Positions 43,485 to 52,579 of a stretch of 64,000 nucleotides of DNA are shown here, piece after piece. The stretch is taken from positions 1-64,000 of the forward strand of contig SFGY01000001.1 of the NCBI GenBank assembly GCA_004556455.1, given 5' to 3'. The notes under the pieces were generated by a model. It was not told where the DNA came from. It searched no databases and was given only the letters and a program-made list of their open reading frames with translations. This DNA is from Clostridiales bacterium (GTDB lineage Bacteria > Bacillota > Clostridia > Saccharofermentanales > DTU023). Made by a program: the position numbers and the translations under genes. Within the stretch, counting starts at the first letter, position 1, and each line of letters begins with the position of its first letter.

Positions 43485-44714
43485 ATGGACAAAAAGAATG
43501 CCTATGATGTGTTAAAGGAAAGGGGTTATATTGCCCAGGTGACGGACGAAGCCAAAGTTCGTGATCTTTTTGACCGGGGGCCTGTCACTTTTTATATCGG
43601 GTTTGACCCTACGGCGGACAGCCTGCATGTCGGGCATTTTCTGACGATGATGGTCATGTCCAGATTGCAGCAGATGGGCCATCGACCCATAGCGATTCTC
43701 GGGGGAGGCACGGGCATGATTGGCGATCCCTCGGGACGCCAGGATATGCGCCAGCTTATGGACATGGAGCGGGTCAACCAAAATGTGGAACGCTTTAAAA
43801 AACAGATGTCCATTCTGCTGGACTTTTCCGAAGGGAAAGCTCTGATGCTCGACAACTCGGAATGGATCCTGCCTCTCAATTACATTTCATTTATTCGTGA
43901 GATCGGCTCACAGTTTTCGGTTAACCGCATGCTTACAGCAGAATGCTACAAAAGCCGACTGGAGACAGGCCTGACTTTCCTGGAATTCAACTACATGCTG
44001 CTGCAGGCGAATGACTTTCTGCAACTCTACCGCAAATATCATTGCACCATACAATTTGGCGGCGACGATCAGTGGTCGAATATTCTCGCCGGCGCTGATC
44101 TTATCCGCCGCAAGGATGGTGGCGAAGCTGAAGGCGTGACCTTAAAGCTGCTTACAAAATCTGATGGAACAAAGATGGGCAAAACAGCCAGCGGCGCCCT
44201 CTGGCTGGATGAAAAGAAATGCCCTGTCTATGATTTCTACCAGTACTGGCGAAATATTGAGGATGATAAGGTCATTGAGTGCATGAAACTTCTGACTTTC
44301 ATGCCTCTTGAAGAAATTGAGAATTATGCCAGCTTAGAAGGCTCGGAAATCAATGAAGCCAAAAAACGTCTCGCTTTTGAAGTCAGCAAGATTATTCATG
44401 GCGAAGCAAAAGCACGGGAAGCAGAACGGCAGGCTGAGGAAATCTTTTCCGGAGCTGGACGTTCCAAGGATATGCCGGGAACAGAGCTTTCGGAAGCCGA
44501 CTTTGGCCGCCAGCTGCTGGATATTCTGCTTGAGGTGAAGTTCCTGCCCTCCAAAGGGGAAGGCCGTCGTCTTATCCAGCAGAATGGTCTCTATTTGAAT
44601 GATGAGCCGGTGAATGATTTCGGCCGCACGCTCGAAGCCTCCGATATTCACGAGGGCGCGGCCATTGTCCGCAAAGGCAAAAAGAATTATTTTGCCCTGA
44701 AAATAAAACACTGA
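43485..44714 (+). CDS. tyrS: Tyrosyl-tRNA synthetase
   Basis: TyrRS (409 aa), class I. The HIGH-type motif is in DPTADSLHVGHFL, GGGTGMIGDPSG and FGGDDQWSNILAGADL bind tyrosine and adenylate, and the KMSKS-type motif reads KSDGTKMGKT. A C-terminal S4-like domain (about 345-409) ends the protein. GAAGGGGGAAG is the ribosome site. It has its own promoter and a strong terminator, so it is transcribed alone. Confidence 0.96.
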   Translation: MDKKNAYDVLKERGYIAQVTDEAKVRDLFDRGPVTFYIGFDPTADSLHVGHFLTMMVMSRLQQMGHRPIAILGGGTGMIGDPSGRQDMRQLMDMERVNQNVERFKKQMSILLDFSEGKALMLDNSEWILPLNYISFIREIGSQFSVNRMLTAECYKSRLETGLTFLEFNYMLLQANDFLQLYRKYHCTIQFGGDDQWSNILAGADLIRRKDGGEAEGVTLKLLTKSDGTKMGKTASGALWLDEKKCPVYDFYQYWRNIEDDKVIECMKLLTFMPLEEIENYASLEGSEINEAKKRLAFEVSKIIHGEAKAREAERQAEEIFSGAGRSKDMPGTELSEADFGRQLLDILLEVKFLPSKGEGRRLIQQNGLYLNDEPVNDFGRTLEASDIHEGAAIVRKGKKNYFALKIKH

Positions 44715-44855
44715 TGGGCGGTATGTCTGTTTCTCCGGCCTGAATCTATGGGATCTGCCGAGGCCTCAAACTGGCAGAACGGATTGGCTCAGCTTGTCCC
44801 TTGGTCAGAATAAAGAGAAAAAAGCGTCATCAGCTTCGGAGATAAGGCTGTGAAC

Positions 44856-44897
44856 AAGCCCTTCGCAGAGAACAGAGCTGCTCTGCGAAGGGCTTTT
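44856..44897 (+). terminator. Strong terminator between tyrS and the convergent tmcAL
   Basis: A perfect 15-bp stem (44856-44870 with 44881-44895), a 10-nt loop and four T on the + strand. It may also stop the opposing tmcAL transcript, though no T run follows in that direction. Confidence 0.88.
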
Positions 44898-44902
44898 GCA
44901 GT

Positions 44903-46150
44903 TTATCTTATTTCCCCTGGAGCTAAGAGCAGTTCGTTGACACTATCCCGGCAGAGCCATTGACGCAAGGCTTCGGCCCGGCGCTCAAGCTCTGTCTGCC
45001 AGAGCAGAGAGGGATCCTGAGAACGGCGGCTGTCCGAGAAAGTGCCCAGCAGAGGCAGGGACGCTTGTGCTTTCATGCGCTTCAGCAGACTGCGCCCACG
45101 TCGGGAATAGGCCAGAACCTGGAGAAAAGCCGGACTTTGCCCCAGACGTTCAGCTTCATCCCGTCGGATCTCCAAAACGAGCGAAAGGAGGGCGCGCCGA
45201 ATACGTGCAGCGCTGAAATTCCTGCTTTTCAGGCTTTCAATCTGGATATCCTGAGGCTCCTTTTCGCCAAGCATTTTAAGGAGATAGTCGGCCAGTCCAT
45301 TTTCCATGTAGCGAAGGGGAGTGAGTTTCTCACTTTTTCCTGCCCTCTGCAGGAGGAAAACGGCGAGGGGCAACCAATCCTCATCACTCAGTAGTCTGCC
45401 CTGGCGGGCTTCACTTAAGAGGAGAGACAGAGAGTCCACAGGCATGAGGCTGAGCAGCTGATCGAGCAGGGCCTCCTTCGGAAAAAATTCTTGTCCTGCA
45501 CGCAGTCCCTGAGCTTCGATAAGCCCACGAATCTTCTCCGCAGAAATGTCTCCGGGAGAAGTAGCAGGATTGCGCCAGAGCATGAAAAAGCCTGGCTTAG
45601 ACACGCCTGTGGGAAGTTCTTCCAGCTGTTTCAGGTATTCCACACAGAGCCGGGCGTTGGCTTGATCGAGACAGCTTGCAGCGACTTCATCACCTGTGAT
45701 CTCGCGCAAGGCGCAGCCGCGGGCTGCGTGCGGGCTCAGGCCGGAACGTATTCCCTCACGGATCTTCTCTTTGAGCTCAGGCGTTTCCGGGCTGAGGTAA
45801 GCTGCGCAGCGCTTCAGGCTGTCTTTATCGGGAATTTCGGAACCTGCAGCGAGCAGATCAACGATGCCCGAACCGGCGAGCAGCCGCACCCCGCCCCGGG
45901 CAAAGCTTTCGCCATCGGCCAGGGAAAAGGCAAGAGGAAGGCGTAAAACCAGATCGGCCCCGCCTTTTACAGCTGCTTCAGCCCGCCTTCGGCTGGAGAG
46001 AAGAGCAATACTGCCTCGCTGACAAAAACTGGAAGAGAGGGCCAGTACGATTGGACAGCGTTCCCCGAGCTTCTCGCGTATTTCTCTGAGCTGAGCGGCA
46101 TGGCCCCGGTGGAATGGATTATATTCTGCGATCAGAGCGACGGTAGGCAT
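44903..46150 (-). CDS. tmcAL: tRNA(Met) cytidine acetate ligase (YlbM family)
   Basis: A 415-residue HIGH-motif nucleotidyltransferase that forms N4-acetylcytidine at the wobble base of elongator tRNA-Met from acetate and ATP. The N-terminus has VALIAEYNPFHRGHAAQL, then SSSFCQRGSIALL and GADLVLRLPLAFSLADGESFARGGV, all matching the family; the C-terminal helical domain carries SRNFSAARIRRALL. ATG 46150 has AAGGAGCC upstream; an in-frame start 75 nt earlier is less likely. It is divergent from the next gene and near the acetate-forming pta-ackA pair. Confidence 0.88.
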   Translation of the reverse strand: MPTVALIAEYNPFHRGHAAQLREIREKLGERCPIVLALSSSFCQRGSIALLSSRRRAEAAVKGGADLVLRLPLAFSLADGESFARGGVRLLAGSGIVDLLAAGSEIPDKDSLKRCAAYLSPETPELKEKIREGIRSGLSPHAARGCALREITGDEVAASCLDQANARLCVEYLKQLEELPTGVSKPGFFMLWRNPATSPGDISAEKIRGLIEAQGLRAGQEFFPKEALLDQLLSLMPVDSLSLLLSEARQGRLLSDEDWLPLAVFLLQRAGKSEKLTPLRYMENGLADYLLKMLGEKEPQDIQIESLKSRNFSAARIRRALLSLVLEIRRDEAERLGQSPAFLQVLAYSRRGRSLLKRMKAQASLPLLGTFSDSRRSQDPSLLWQTELERRAEALRQWLCRDSVNELLLAPGEIR

Positions 46151-46187
46151 ACTTGGCTCCTTCTTAATTTTGCTTATGGATTTTTGT

Positions 46188-46193
46188 ATTATA
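46188..46193 (-). promoter_or_regulatory. -10 element for tmcAL
   Basis: Read on the minus strand, TATAAT lies 38 nt before the tmcAL ATG. The -35 is poor. The 106-bp divergent gap also has to drive the + strand membrane protein gene, for which only weak -10 candidates (TATTAT, TATACT) overlap the same bases. Confidence 0.5.
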
Positions 46194-46256
46194 CTAGCAT
46201 AGCCGGATCTTTCTGGAGACTTCAACTCAGCGTTAAGGCTGGCAGGGAAGGACTAA

Positions 46257-47747
46257 ATGGGCGTAGAGAAACTCAAAGTTAAGTCTGTGGATTCTGAGGA
46301 AACTGAAGAGCTTACGGAAAAACCACGTTCCATTCAGTCCCCGAAGAGGGATGTTGAAGATTTTGATATCCCGCCCATGCCTCAGGTAAAACCACAGTCG
46401 ATATTTGTGCAGAATGCGTCTGCCCGGAAGCTGAGCTGCCACAGGGGTGGCAAGTCCAGGCGCCCGGTAAAGTTCAGCAGTTTGCGTGAGCTTTTTGCTG
46501 TATCGCGTCGTTCGCGGGCGCTCGCTGCTTTATCTTTATTTCTTATTCTCGCCCTTTTGCTTGCCCTCGGTCTGCCCGCCCTCAAGTCTCATCGTCTGCC
46601 CCCTCCTCCAAAGGATCTTGCCTGGCATGCCCTGGAGATTCCCAATCTTCAGGATGAACTTTTTGTCCGTGCCGGCGGAGCGCGCAGCCGTTATCAGGAT
46701 CTGCTATCTCTTTATCTGCGCAAAGATGAGCTTGGAGAATATGTGCTGCCGGGCCTCATCTCTGAACATGAGCAGCCGGGAAAAGTGGCGACGCCTTTTG
46801 TCCTTCGTCCTCTGGAACATGAAGCGATTAGTCCGGAGGATCAGTTGCTTCTGGGGCAGCTTTTTCTGGCGAGACGGGACTTTTTCCGCTTTCTTGACTG
46901 GCAGAAGGCTTTTCTCAGGCGCTTTCCTGAAGCGGATTTTTCCGAGGGCGGTGAGGCGGAAAATTGGCCTCTCTGCCTGGCCTATCTGCGTCAGCTCTTA
47001 TTGTCGGCGCAGATTTTTGATGACGAGCAGATCAAAGAGGTCATCAGTCAGCAGGCTTTCGGCCTTCTCCCTCTTTTTAAAAACACTCTCCCCGCAAGTG
47101 AAAAAATTCGTCTGCATCCGCTGACATATCCGGAAGTCGATGCGGCACAGCCTGAGAAGAACATGAATAAAGAAACGCGCGAACTGCCAGTTCTGCGTTT
47201 AGCCGATGTGGATCTCTGGGTTCTTAAGACGCTTGCCAGTTTGTTTCAGGAATGGCAGGACTGTGCGGCTGGCTGGACGCAGATTCTGGCTGAGACAACT
47301 GTGGGAAATGACTTTCTTGCTTACGGCCTTACGGCAGATGAAAAAACGCTTATCTCCTCGGCCGGCAGCACTTTCCGCGTGGATACGCTGCAGAATCTCA
47401 GCCTTTTGCAGGTTCTCAGAGACGCTGGTCTGCCCTTTGAAAAGGGAGCCTCGCGCTTTGCTTCACTGCTTGCCTGTGATTCTCAGCTTTTTGTGGATTA
47501 TCATATGATCAGTCTGACTCCTTTGAGCGCGAATCCGTCTCTGGAAGCCGAACTCCGGCTGCTCGATCTGCTTGGCCAATCGGGAGATCTGTCTGTCCGG
47601 AAGGGGCTGGAGCAGGCTCTGGCTCAATTTCGTCTGGATCAGGAGCGCTCCCTGGGTGAGCACAGTTTATATTTTGTCAAAGTGAGCGATGAAATCAGGC
47701 TGCCGTTTCGTGAGAACGCTCTGGCCATCCTCTATGCAGCCCCATGA
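46257..47747 (+). CDS. Unrecognised single-pass membrane protein with helical extracytoplasmic domain
   Basis: A 496-residue protein I cannot assign. Residues 1-85 are polar and basic and probably cytoplasmic, with a Pro-rich stretch near 39-46; one membrane helix spans about 87-107 (ALSLFLILALLLALG). The rest (110-496) is predicted outside and is rich in Leu-heavy amphipathic helices, such as DQLLLGQLFLARRDFFRFL and AELRLLDLLGQSGD, giving the look of an alpha/alpha helical-hairpin fold (as in GH8-like or TPR-like proteins). I see no catalytic motif that proves an enzyme. ATG 46257 follows GGGAAGG. It is probably co-transcribed with the phosphatase gene 78 nt downstream. Confidence 0.75.
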   Translation: MGVEKLKVKSVDSEETEELTEKPRSIQSPKRDVEDFDIPPMPQVKPQSIFVQNASARKLSCHRGGKSRRPVKFSSLRELFAVSRRSRALAALSLFLILALLLALGLPALKSHRLPPPPKDLAWHALEIPNLQDELFVRAGGARSRYQDLLSLYLRKDELGEYVLPGLISEHEQPGKVATPFVLRPLEHEAISPEDQLLLGQLFLARRDFFRFLDWQKAFLRRFPEADFSEGGEAENWPLCLAYLRQLLLSAQIFDDEQIKEVISQQAFGLLPLFKNTLPASEKIRLHPLTYPEVDAAQPEKNMNKETRELPVLRLADVDLWVLKTLASLFQEWQDCAAGWTQILAETTVGNDFLAYGLTADEKTLISSAGSTFRVDTLQNLSLLQVLRDAGLPFEKGASRFASLLACDSQLFVDYHMISLTPLSANPSLEAELRLLDLLGQSGDLSVRKGLEQALAQFRLDQERSLGEHSLYFVKVSDEIRLPFRENALAILYAAP

Positions 47748-47825
47748 ACTGAGAAGAACTTGCTCGACAATTAAGAAAATACAGATAAGGGCAGCCAGAG
47801 CCTGCAAACAGAAGGAGAAAAGAAG

Positions 47826-48626
47826 ATGGATGAAAATTTCATGCGTGAAATCAAGCGGATTATTCGCGGCGCTGGGCAGCAAATTCGTGAGGCCAGGGAT
47901 ATCCACGCCAGGGTGAAATCAAACTTTCGCGATCTGGTGACCCCCTATGACCTGCAAATACAGAAGTATCTCCAGTCGGAACTGTCAGCCCTCCTGCCGG
48001 AGGCTGCATTTATCGGGGAAGAAGATACAGGCAGCGGCAAAAGTTCGCTCTCCGCTGTTGAGGCTGAACGCTGTTTTATTGTAGATCCTGTTGATGGAAC
48101 GACGAACTTTTGTTTTGGCTTGAAAAAAAGTTGTACGGCGATAGCCTATGCGGAAAAGGGGACGGTCATGGCCGCGGCGGTTTATGATCCTTTTCTGGAC
48201 GAGCTCTTTTGGGCTGAAAGGGGAAAGGGCGCCTATCTCGGTGAGGAACGCCTTCATGGCAGCCGTGGCCCGCTGGAGGAAGGGATTTTTATTTTTGGCA
48301 CCTCGGCTTACGGGGAAGACGACGATCTGAGCTTTGCCCTGATCCGGGAGTGCTATGAACGCAGTATCAGCCTGCGTCGCCTCGGCTCGGCGGAACTGGA
48401 TCTGTGTAACGTGGCTGCCGGGCGCGCTGCGCTTTATTTCGAAGGGGCGCTCTTCCCCTGGGATATCGCCGCAGGTTCACTGATCTGTGAAGAAGCCGGT
48501 ATGCAGGTCTTTAACTGGGAGCATCGTCCGATAGAGCTGGACAAAAAAGAAAGTGTGGTTGCGGGCAATGCAGAGACGTTAGCTCAATGGTTTGAGATTC
48601 TTGGCCGACTCAGGGAGAGAGCCTGA
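47826..48626 (+). CDS. Inositol monophosphatase family protein
   Basis: A 266-residue metal-dependent phosphatase of the IMPase/CysQ/SuhB group. The Li-sensitive core has FIGEEDTGSG, then FIVDPVDGTTNFCFG and later ALFPWDIAAGSLICEEAG, giving the Glu and Asp metal ligands. The substrate could be inositol phosphate, PAP or another sugar phosphate; sequence alone does not decide. GAAGGAGAAAAGAAG is the ribosome site. The stop lies 17 nt before the pta promoter. Confidence 0.88.
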   Translation: MDENFMREIKRIIRGAGQQIREARDIHARVKSNFRDLVTPYDLQIQKYLQSELSALLPEAAFIGEEDTGSGKSSLSAVEAERCFIVDPVDGTTNFCFGLKKSCTAIAYAEKGTVMAAAVYDPFLDELFWAERGKGAYLGEERLHGSRGPLEEGIFIFGTSAYGEDDDLSFALIRECYERSISLRRLGSAELDLCNVAAGRAALYFEGALFPWDIAAGSLICEEAGMQVFNWEHRPIELDKKESVVAGNAETLAQWFEILGRLRERA

Positions 48627-48642
48627 ATTCGCCATTTCTGCG

Positions 48643-48671
48643 TTGAAGAGAGGGAGCAAATCGCCTATACT
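48643..48671 (+). promoter_or_regulatory. Promoter of pta-ackA
   Basis: TTGAAG (48643-48648), a 17-bp spacer and TATACT (48666-48671). Transcription would start near 48678, leaving a leader of about 185 nt. Confidence 0.8.
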
Positions 48672-48699
48672 TTAAAAAGTTGATTTTGCTCTGATGATG

Positions 48700-48831
48700 T
48701 GAGTTCTGTTCAGGATTGATCTCAGCCTGGGGCAGAAGCGGGAAGCTATCCGCAGTAAGAAGAAGTCCGGCGCTTGGAACCCGTAGACCAGGTGGAGGCA
48801 GGGCCCACAGAGGAATAGAGCTGAAACCTCA
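48700..48831 (+). ncRNA. Candidate structured leader RNA of pta
   Basis: Nested pairings build one long imperfect hairpin: TGAG/CTCA (48700-48703 with 48828-48831), TTCAG/CTGAA (48709-48713 with 48821-48825), CCTGG/CCAGG (48726-48730 with 48788-48792), GCGGG/CCCGT (48738-48742 with 48780-48784), AAGC/GCTT (48743-48746 with 48772-48775) and CCG/CGG (48750-48752 with 48768-48770). Large internal loops separate the helices. No riboswitch core I know is present. The layout also resembles 6S RNA in outline. The ribosome site lies 20 nt past the last helix. Confidence 0.45.
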
Positions 48832-48862
48832 GAAGACTGAAGAAGATGAAAAGGGGATAAAC

Positions 48863-49855
48863 ATGACTTTTATTGAAAGCATGATCGAAAAAGCGAGAGC
48901 TGCAGGAAAGACGGTCATTTTGCCGGAAAACGAAGATGAACGCGTGCTCAGAGCAGCCGTCCGCTGCACGGAACTGAAAATAGCCCACATTATTTTGCTG
49001 GGAACTCTGGAAGAGAGCCAAAAGGTATGCCCTGATCTGGATTACAGCGGCATCACTTTTGTGAATCCCAAAGACAGTCCGGATTATGAGAGCTTTGCTA
49101 ATCAATTTTACGAAATGCGCAAACGCAAGGGCATCAGCCCGGAAAAAGCGCATATGCAGATTCTGGACAAAACCTATTTTGGCATGATGATGATGAAAAA
49201 CGACCAGGCTGATGCCCTTGTTTCCGGCGCTGCGCACAGCACTGCGGACACTCTGCGTCCGGCGCTGCAGATTCTGCGCACTAAGGAAGGGACAAAACTG
49301 GTGTCGGCTTTCTTTATTATGGTGACCCAGCGCAAGGATCTGGGTGACAACGGACTCTTTCTCTTTGGCGACTGTGGCCTGAACGAAAATCCGGACGCTG
49401 AGGCTCTCTCGGAAATTGCCCTGGCTACGGCAGACACCTTCCGTTTCTTTACGCACGATGAGCCCCGCGTGGCTATGCTTTCCTATTCCACCTTTGGTAG
49501 CGCTCACAGCGATCTTACCGAGAAAGTGATTGAGGCGACCCGTCTGGCTCAGAGCAAGGCGCCCGATCTGATCCTCGATGGTGAGCTGCAGGTTGATGCC
49601 GCCCTTGTCCCCGCTACTTCAGACCGTAAGGCCAAGGGCAATAAGGTCGAGGGTAAGGCCAACGTCTTTATTTTCCCTGACCTGGATGCTGGCAATATCG
49701 GCTACAAACTTGTCCAGTACCTCGGTAATGCTGAGGCCTACGGGCCGCTGCTCCAGGGCATTGCCAAGCCTGTCAACGACCTGTCGAGAGGCTGCTCCAC
49801 AGAAGATATCGTCGGTGTGGTGGCCATTTCCGCTGTACAGGCCAGCGCTCAGTAG
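48863..49855 (+). CDS. pta: Phosphate acetyltransferase
   Basis: Pta (330 aa) makes acetyl phosphate from acetyl-CoA. Blocks typical of the family are VILPENEDERVLRAAV at the N-terminus, DALVSGAAHSTADTLRPALQ, NGLFLFGDCGLNENPDAEALSEIA, AMLSYSTFGSA and FIFPDLDAGNIGYKLVQ. AAAAGGGGAT precedes ATG 48863, which matches family length; the open frame upstream lies in the structured leader. With AckA it forms the ATP-yielding acetate pathway of a fermentative anaerobe. Confidence 0.96.
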   Translation: MTFIESMIEKARAAGKTVILPENEDERVLRAAVRCTELKIAHIILLGTLEESQKVCPDLDYSGITFVNPKDSPDYESFANQFYEMRKRKGISPEKAHMQILDKTYFGMMMMKNDQADALVSGAAHSTADTLRPALQILRTKEGTKLVSAFFIMVTQRKDLGDNGLFLFGDCGLNENPDAEALSEIALATADTFRFFTHDEPRVAMLSYSTFGSAHSDLTEKVIEATRLAQSKAPDLILDGELQVDAALVPATSDRKAKGNKVEGKANVFIFPDLDAGNIGYKLVQYLGNAEAYGPLLQGIAKPVNDLSRGCSTEDIVGVVAISAVQASAQ

Positions 49856-49909
49856 GCAGTGGCTGTCCACCGGCCTGAAACAAATCGTACTAAATTAAAG
49901 GAGATCTTT

Positions 49910-51112
49910 ATGAAAATACTGGTTATCAACGCGGGTTCGTCTTCACTCAAATATCAGCTGCTTGACCCGGAAAAGGGTACGCTTCTGGCTAAAGGCCTCT
50001 GTGAGCGTATCGGCCTTGATGGCCCGGTGCTGAAGCACAGCCCGGCGGGCAAAGACAAGGTGGTCATAGAGAAAGAAATGAAGGATCACCAGCAGGCGAT
50101 TGCGCTTGTGCTTGAGGCTCTGACGGACAAAGAGCATGGCGTGATTGCTTCCATGGATGAAATCGATGCTGTCGGCCACAGAGTGGTCAACTGCGGTTCC
50201 TTCTATGCTGAATCAGTCCTGATTGATGAAAAGGTTAAAAAAGCGATCCGTGACTGTTATCCCCTCTCGCCACTGCACAATCCGGCCAATATGACGGGTA
50301 TCGAAGCCTGCGAAAAAGCCATGCCTGGCAAACCCATGGTCGCTGTCTTCGACACGGCTTTTCATCAGACCATGCCGGAAAAAGCTTATATCTATGGGCT
50401 TCCCTACAAGTATTACGAAAAGTATCAGGTCAGACGCTATGGCGCGCATGGCACATCTCATCGCTTTGTTTCGCAGAAGGCTGCAGACTTTCTCGGCAAA
50501 GATCCAAAGGATCTGCGCCTTGTCACCCTGCACCTGGGCAATGGCTCTTCACTGGCAGCTGTCAGGGGCGGCGTCTGTGTAGATACCTCAATGGGTTTCA
50601 CACCGCTTTCGGGCCCCCTCATGGGCACACGCTGCGGGGATATTGATCCGGCTATTGTTCCTTTCCTGATGAGTCAGGAGGGCCTTGATGCCAAAGGCAT
50701 CGACCGTGTCATGAATAAAGAGAGTGGCGTCTTCGGTGTCTCAGGGGTTTCCTCCGATTTCCGTGATCTTGCGGAAGCGGCCAGTCAGGGAAATCACCGC
50801 GCTCAGCTGGCTCTTGATCTCTTTGCTTATCAGGTTAAAAAGATTATGGGGAGTTATATCTTTGCCATGGGCGGCTGCGATGCGATTATCTTTACGGCAG
50901 GGATTGGTGAAAATGATGACCTGACCCGCGCGGCGATCTGCGAAGGCCTGGAAGATCTCGGCATTAAGATGGACCTCGGCAAAAACAAGGGCCTGCGTGG
51001 TCAGGATGCTGATGTTTCAGCCCCGGACAGCAAAGTGCGTATTCTTATTCTGCCCACGAATGAAGAACTGATGATTGCCCGGGATACCATGGCCATCGTT
51101 AATAAACTCTGA
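49910..51112 (+). CDS. ackA: Acetate kinase
   Basis: AckA (400 aa) turns acetyl phosphate and ADP into acetate and ATP. Motifs are MKILVINAGSSSLKYQL, AVGHRVVNCG, SPLHNPANMTGIEAC, AVFDTAFHQTMP, RYGAHGTSHRFV, HLGNGSSLAAV and FTAGIGEND; the catalytic Arg, Asp and His residues are in place. AAAGGAG precedes ATG 49910. The 54-nt gap to pta suggests a shared transcript. Confidence 0.97.
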   Translation: MKILVINAGSSSLKYQLLDPEKGTLLAKGLCERIGLDGPVLKHSPAGKDKVVIEKEMKDHQQAIALVLEALTDKEHGVIASMDEIDAVGHRVVNCGSFYAESVLIDEKVKKAIRDCYPLSPLHNPANMTGIEACEKAMPGKPMVAVFDTAFHQTMPEKAYIYGLPYKYYEKYQVRRYGAHGTSHRFVSQKAADFLGKDPKDLRLVTLHLGNGSSLAAVRGGVCVDTSMGFTPLSGPLMGTRCGDIDPAIVPFLMSQEGLDAKGIDRVMNKESGVFGVSGVSSDFRDLAEAASQGNHRAQLALDLFAYQVKKIMGSYIFAMGGCDAIIFTAGIGENDDLTRAAICEGLEDLGIKMDLGKNKGLRGQDADVSAPDSKVRILILPTNEELMIARDTMAIVNKL

Positions 51113-51142
51113 AAATACCAGTAAAAGGAAAGTTGCAAGCCC

Positions 51143-52579
51143 ATGGCAAAGAATGAGAAATTTGTAGAAGATATCACACCGATGGATGTGGATTTCGCCC
51201 AGTGGTACACCGATGTCGTAAAAAAAGCAGAATTGACGGATTATTCCTCCGTCAAAGGCTGTATGATCCTGCGTCCCTACGGTTATGCCATCTGGGAGAA
51301 CATCATGCACGAACTGGATCGGCGCTTTAAAGAACTCGGCCATGTTAATGTGGCCATGCCGATGTTTATTCCTGAGAGCCTGCTGCAAAAGGAAAAAGAT
51401 CACGTGCAGGGTTTTGCCCCGGAAGTGGCCTGGGTCACCCAGGGCGGGGAGAGTGTTCTCCAGGAACGGCTCTGCGTTCGTCCGACATCCGAAACCCTTT
51501 TCTGCGAGCACTACGCCAAGATTGTCCATTCCTGGCGCGATCTTCCCAAACTCTATAATCAGTGGGTTTCGGTCGTTCGCTGGGAAAAGACCACGCGTCC
51601 CTTCCTGCGCACGACGGAATTTTACTGGCAGGAAGGGCATACCATCCATGCGACAGCAGAAGAAGCCCGTGAAGAAACCCTGCGCATGCTCAAATGTTAT
51701 CAGGATTTTTACCGGGAATGGCTGGCCATTCCTGTCATCTCCGGCCGTAAGACTGACAAAGAGAAATTCGCCGGAGCCGAGGAAACATATACAGTTGAAG
51801 CCATGATGCATGATGGCAAGGCACTGCAGGCCGGAACCTCGCATTATTTCGGTGACGGCTTTGCCCGTGCCTTCAACATTATGTATTCGGATAAGGACAA
51901 CGTGCAGCGCTATGTGCATCAGACCTCCTGGGGAGTTTCGACACGCATGATAGGCGGCATTATCATGGTTCATGGCGATCAGGATGGCCTGGTTCTCCCG
52001 CCCCGTGTTGCGCCGTTGCAGGTGGTTATCATTCCCATTGCTCAGCAGAAAGCCGGCGTCATGGAAGCTGCAGAAGCTTTGCTTGAGAGGCTCAAAAAGA
52101 AGTTCCGCGTGAAGATGGACGATTCAGATAAAATGCCAGGCTGGAAGTTTTCCGAATACGAGATGCGTGGCGTTCCCGTGCGTCTTGAACTTGGACCGCG
52201 CGATATTGCCGCCGGACACTGTGTGGCCGTCCGCCGCGATACCCGGGAAAAGCTGACCTTATCACTGGATGATATCGAGGACAGTCTGTCCGCTTTGCTG
52301 GATCAAATTCATGACTCGATGTATGCAAAGGCCGAGGAAAGCTTGCGTTCACGTATTTATACCGCTGAAAACTGGGAAGAACTGAGTCACTTGCTTGCTG
52401 AAAAACCGGGCTTTGTCAAAGCGGCCTGGTGCGGTGATCCCGCCTGCGAAGAGAAAGTCAAGGATGAACTTCAGGCTACGTCTCGCTGTATTTCAGACGA
52501 TCAGGTCAAAGATGGAAGCCACTGCGTCTGCTGTGGCAGAGAAGCCAGCAAAGTGGTTTACTGGGGGAAAGCGTATTGA
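51143..52579 (+). CDS. proS: Prolyl-tRNA synthetase, eukaryote/archaeal-like type
   Basis: ProRS (478 aa), class II, of type 3. It has no YbaK-type editing insertion but has the C-terminal extension typical of eukaryotes, archaea and some bacteria. Class II motifs include RPYGYAIWENI, CVRPTSETLFCEHYA, RTTEFYWQEGHTIHA and the anticodon-binding domain after about 285. The C-terminal zinc cysteines are in CGDPACEEKVKD and CVCCGREA. AAAGGAAAG is the ribosome site. Its stop overlaps the next ATG by one base. Confidence 0.95.
   Translation: MAKNEKFVEDITPMDVDFAQWYTDVVKKAELTDYSSVKGCMILRPYGYAIWENIMHELDRRFKELGHVNVAMPMFIPESLLQKEKDHVQGFAPEVAWVTQGGESVLQERLCVRPTSETLFCEHYAKIVHSWRDLPKLYNQWVSVVRWEKTTRPFLRTTEFYWQEGHTIHATAEEAREETLRMLKCYQDFYREWLAIPVISGRKTDKEKFAGAEETYTVEAMMHDGKALQAGTSHYFGDGFARAFNIMYSDKDNVQRYVHQTSWGVSTRMIGGIIMVHGDQDGLVLPPRVAPLQVVIIPIAQQKAGVMEAAEALLERLKKKFRVKMDDSDKMPGWKFSEYEMRGVPVRLELGPRDIAAGHCVAVRRDTREKLTLSLDDIEDSLSALLDQIHDSMYAKAEESLRSRIYTAENWEELSHLLAEKPGFVKAAWCGDPACEEKVKDELQATSRCISDDQVKDGSHCVCCGREASKVVYWGKAY

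Noticed and set aside
48700..48831. RNase P RNA or SRP RNA as identity of the pta leader
   Set aside because: It has a chance AAGTCCGG, but the RNase P conserved core and the SRP apical motif are missing and the length is wrong.
48716..48862. In-frame N-terminal extension of pta by 49 residues
   Set aside because: The extension is basic and unlike Pta, overlaps the nested leader helices, and ATG 48863 has a good ribosome site and matches family length.
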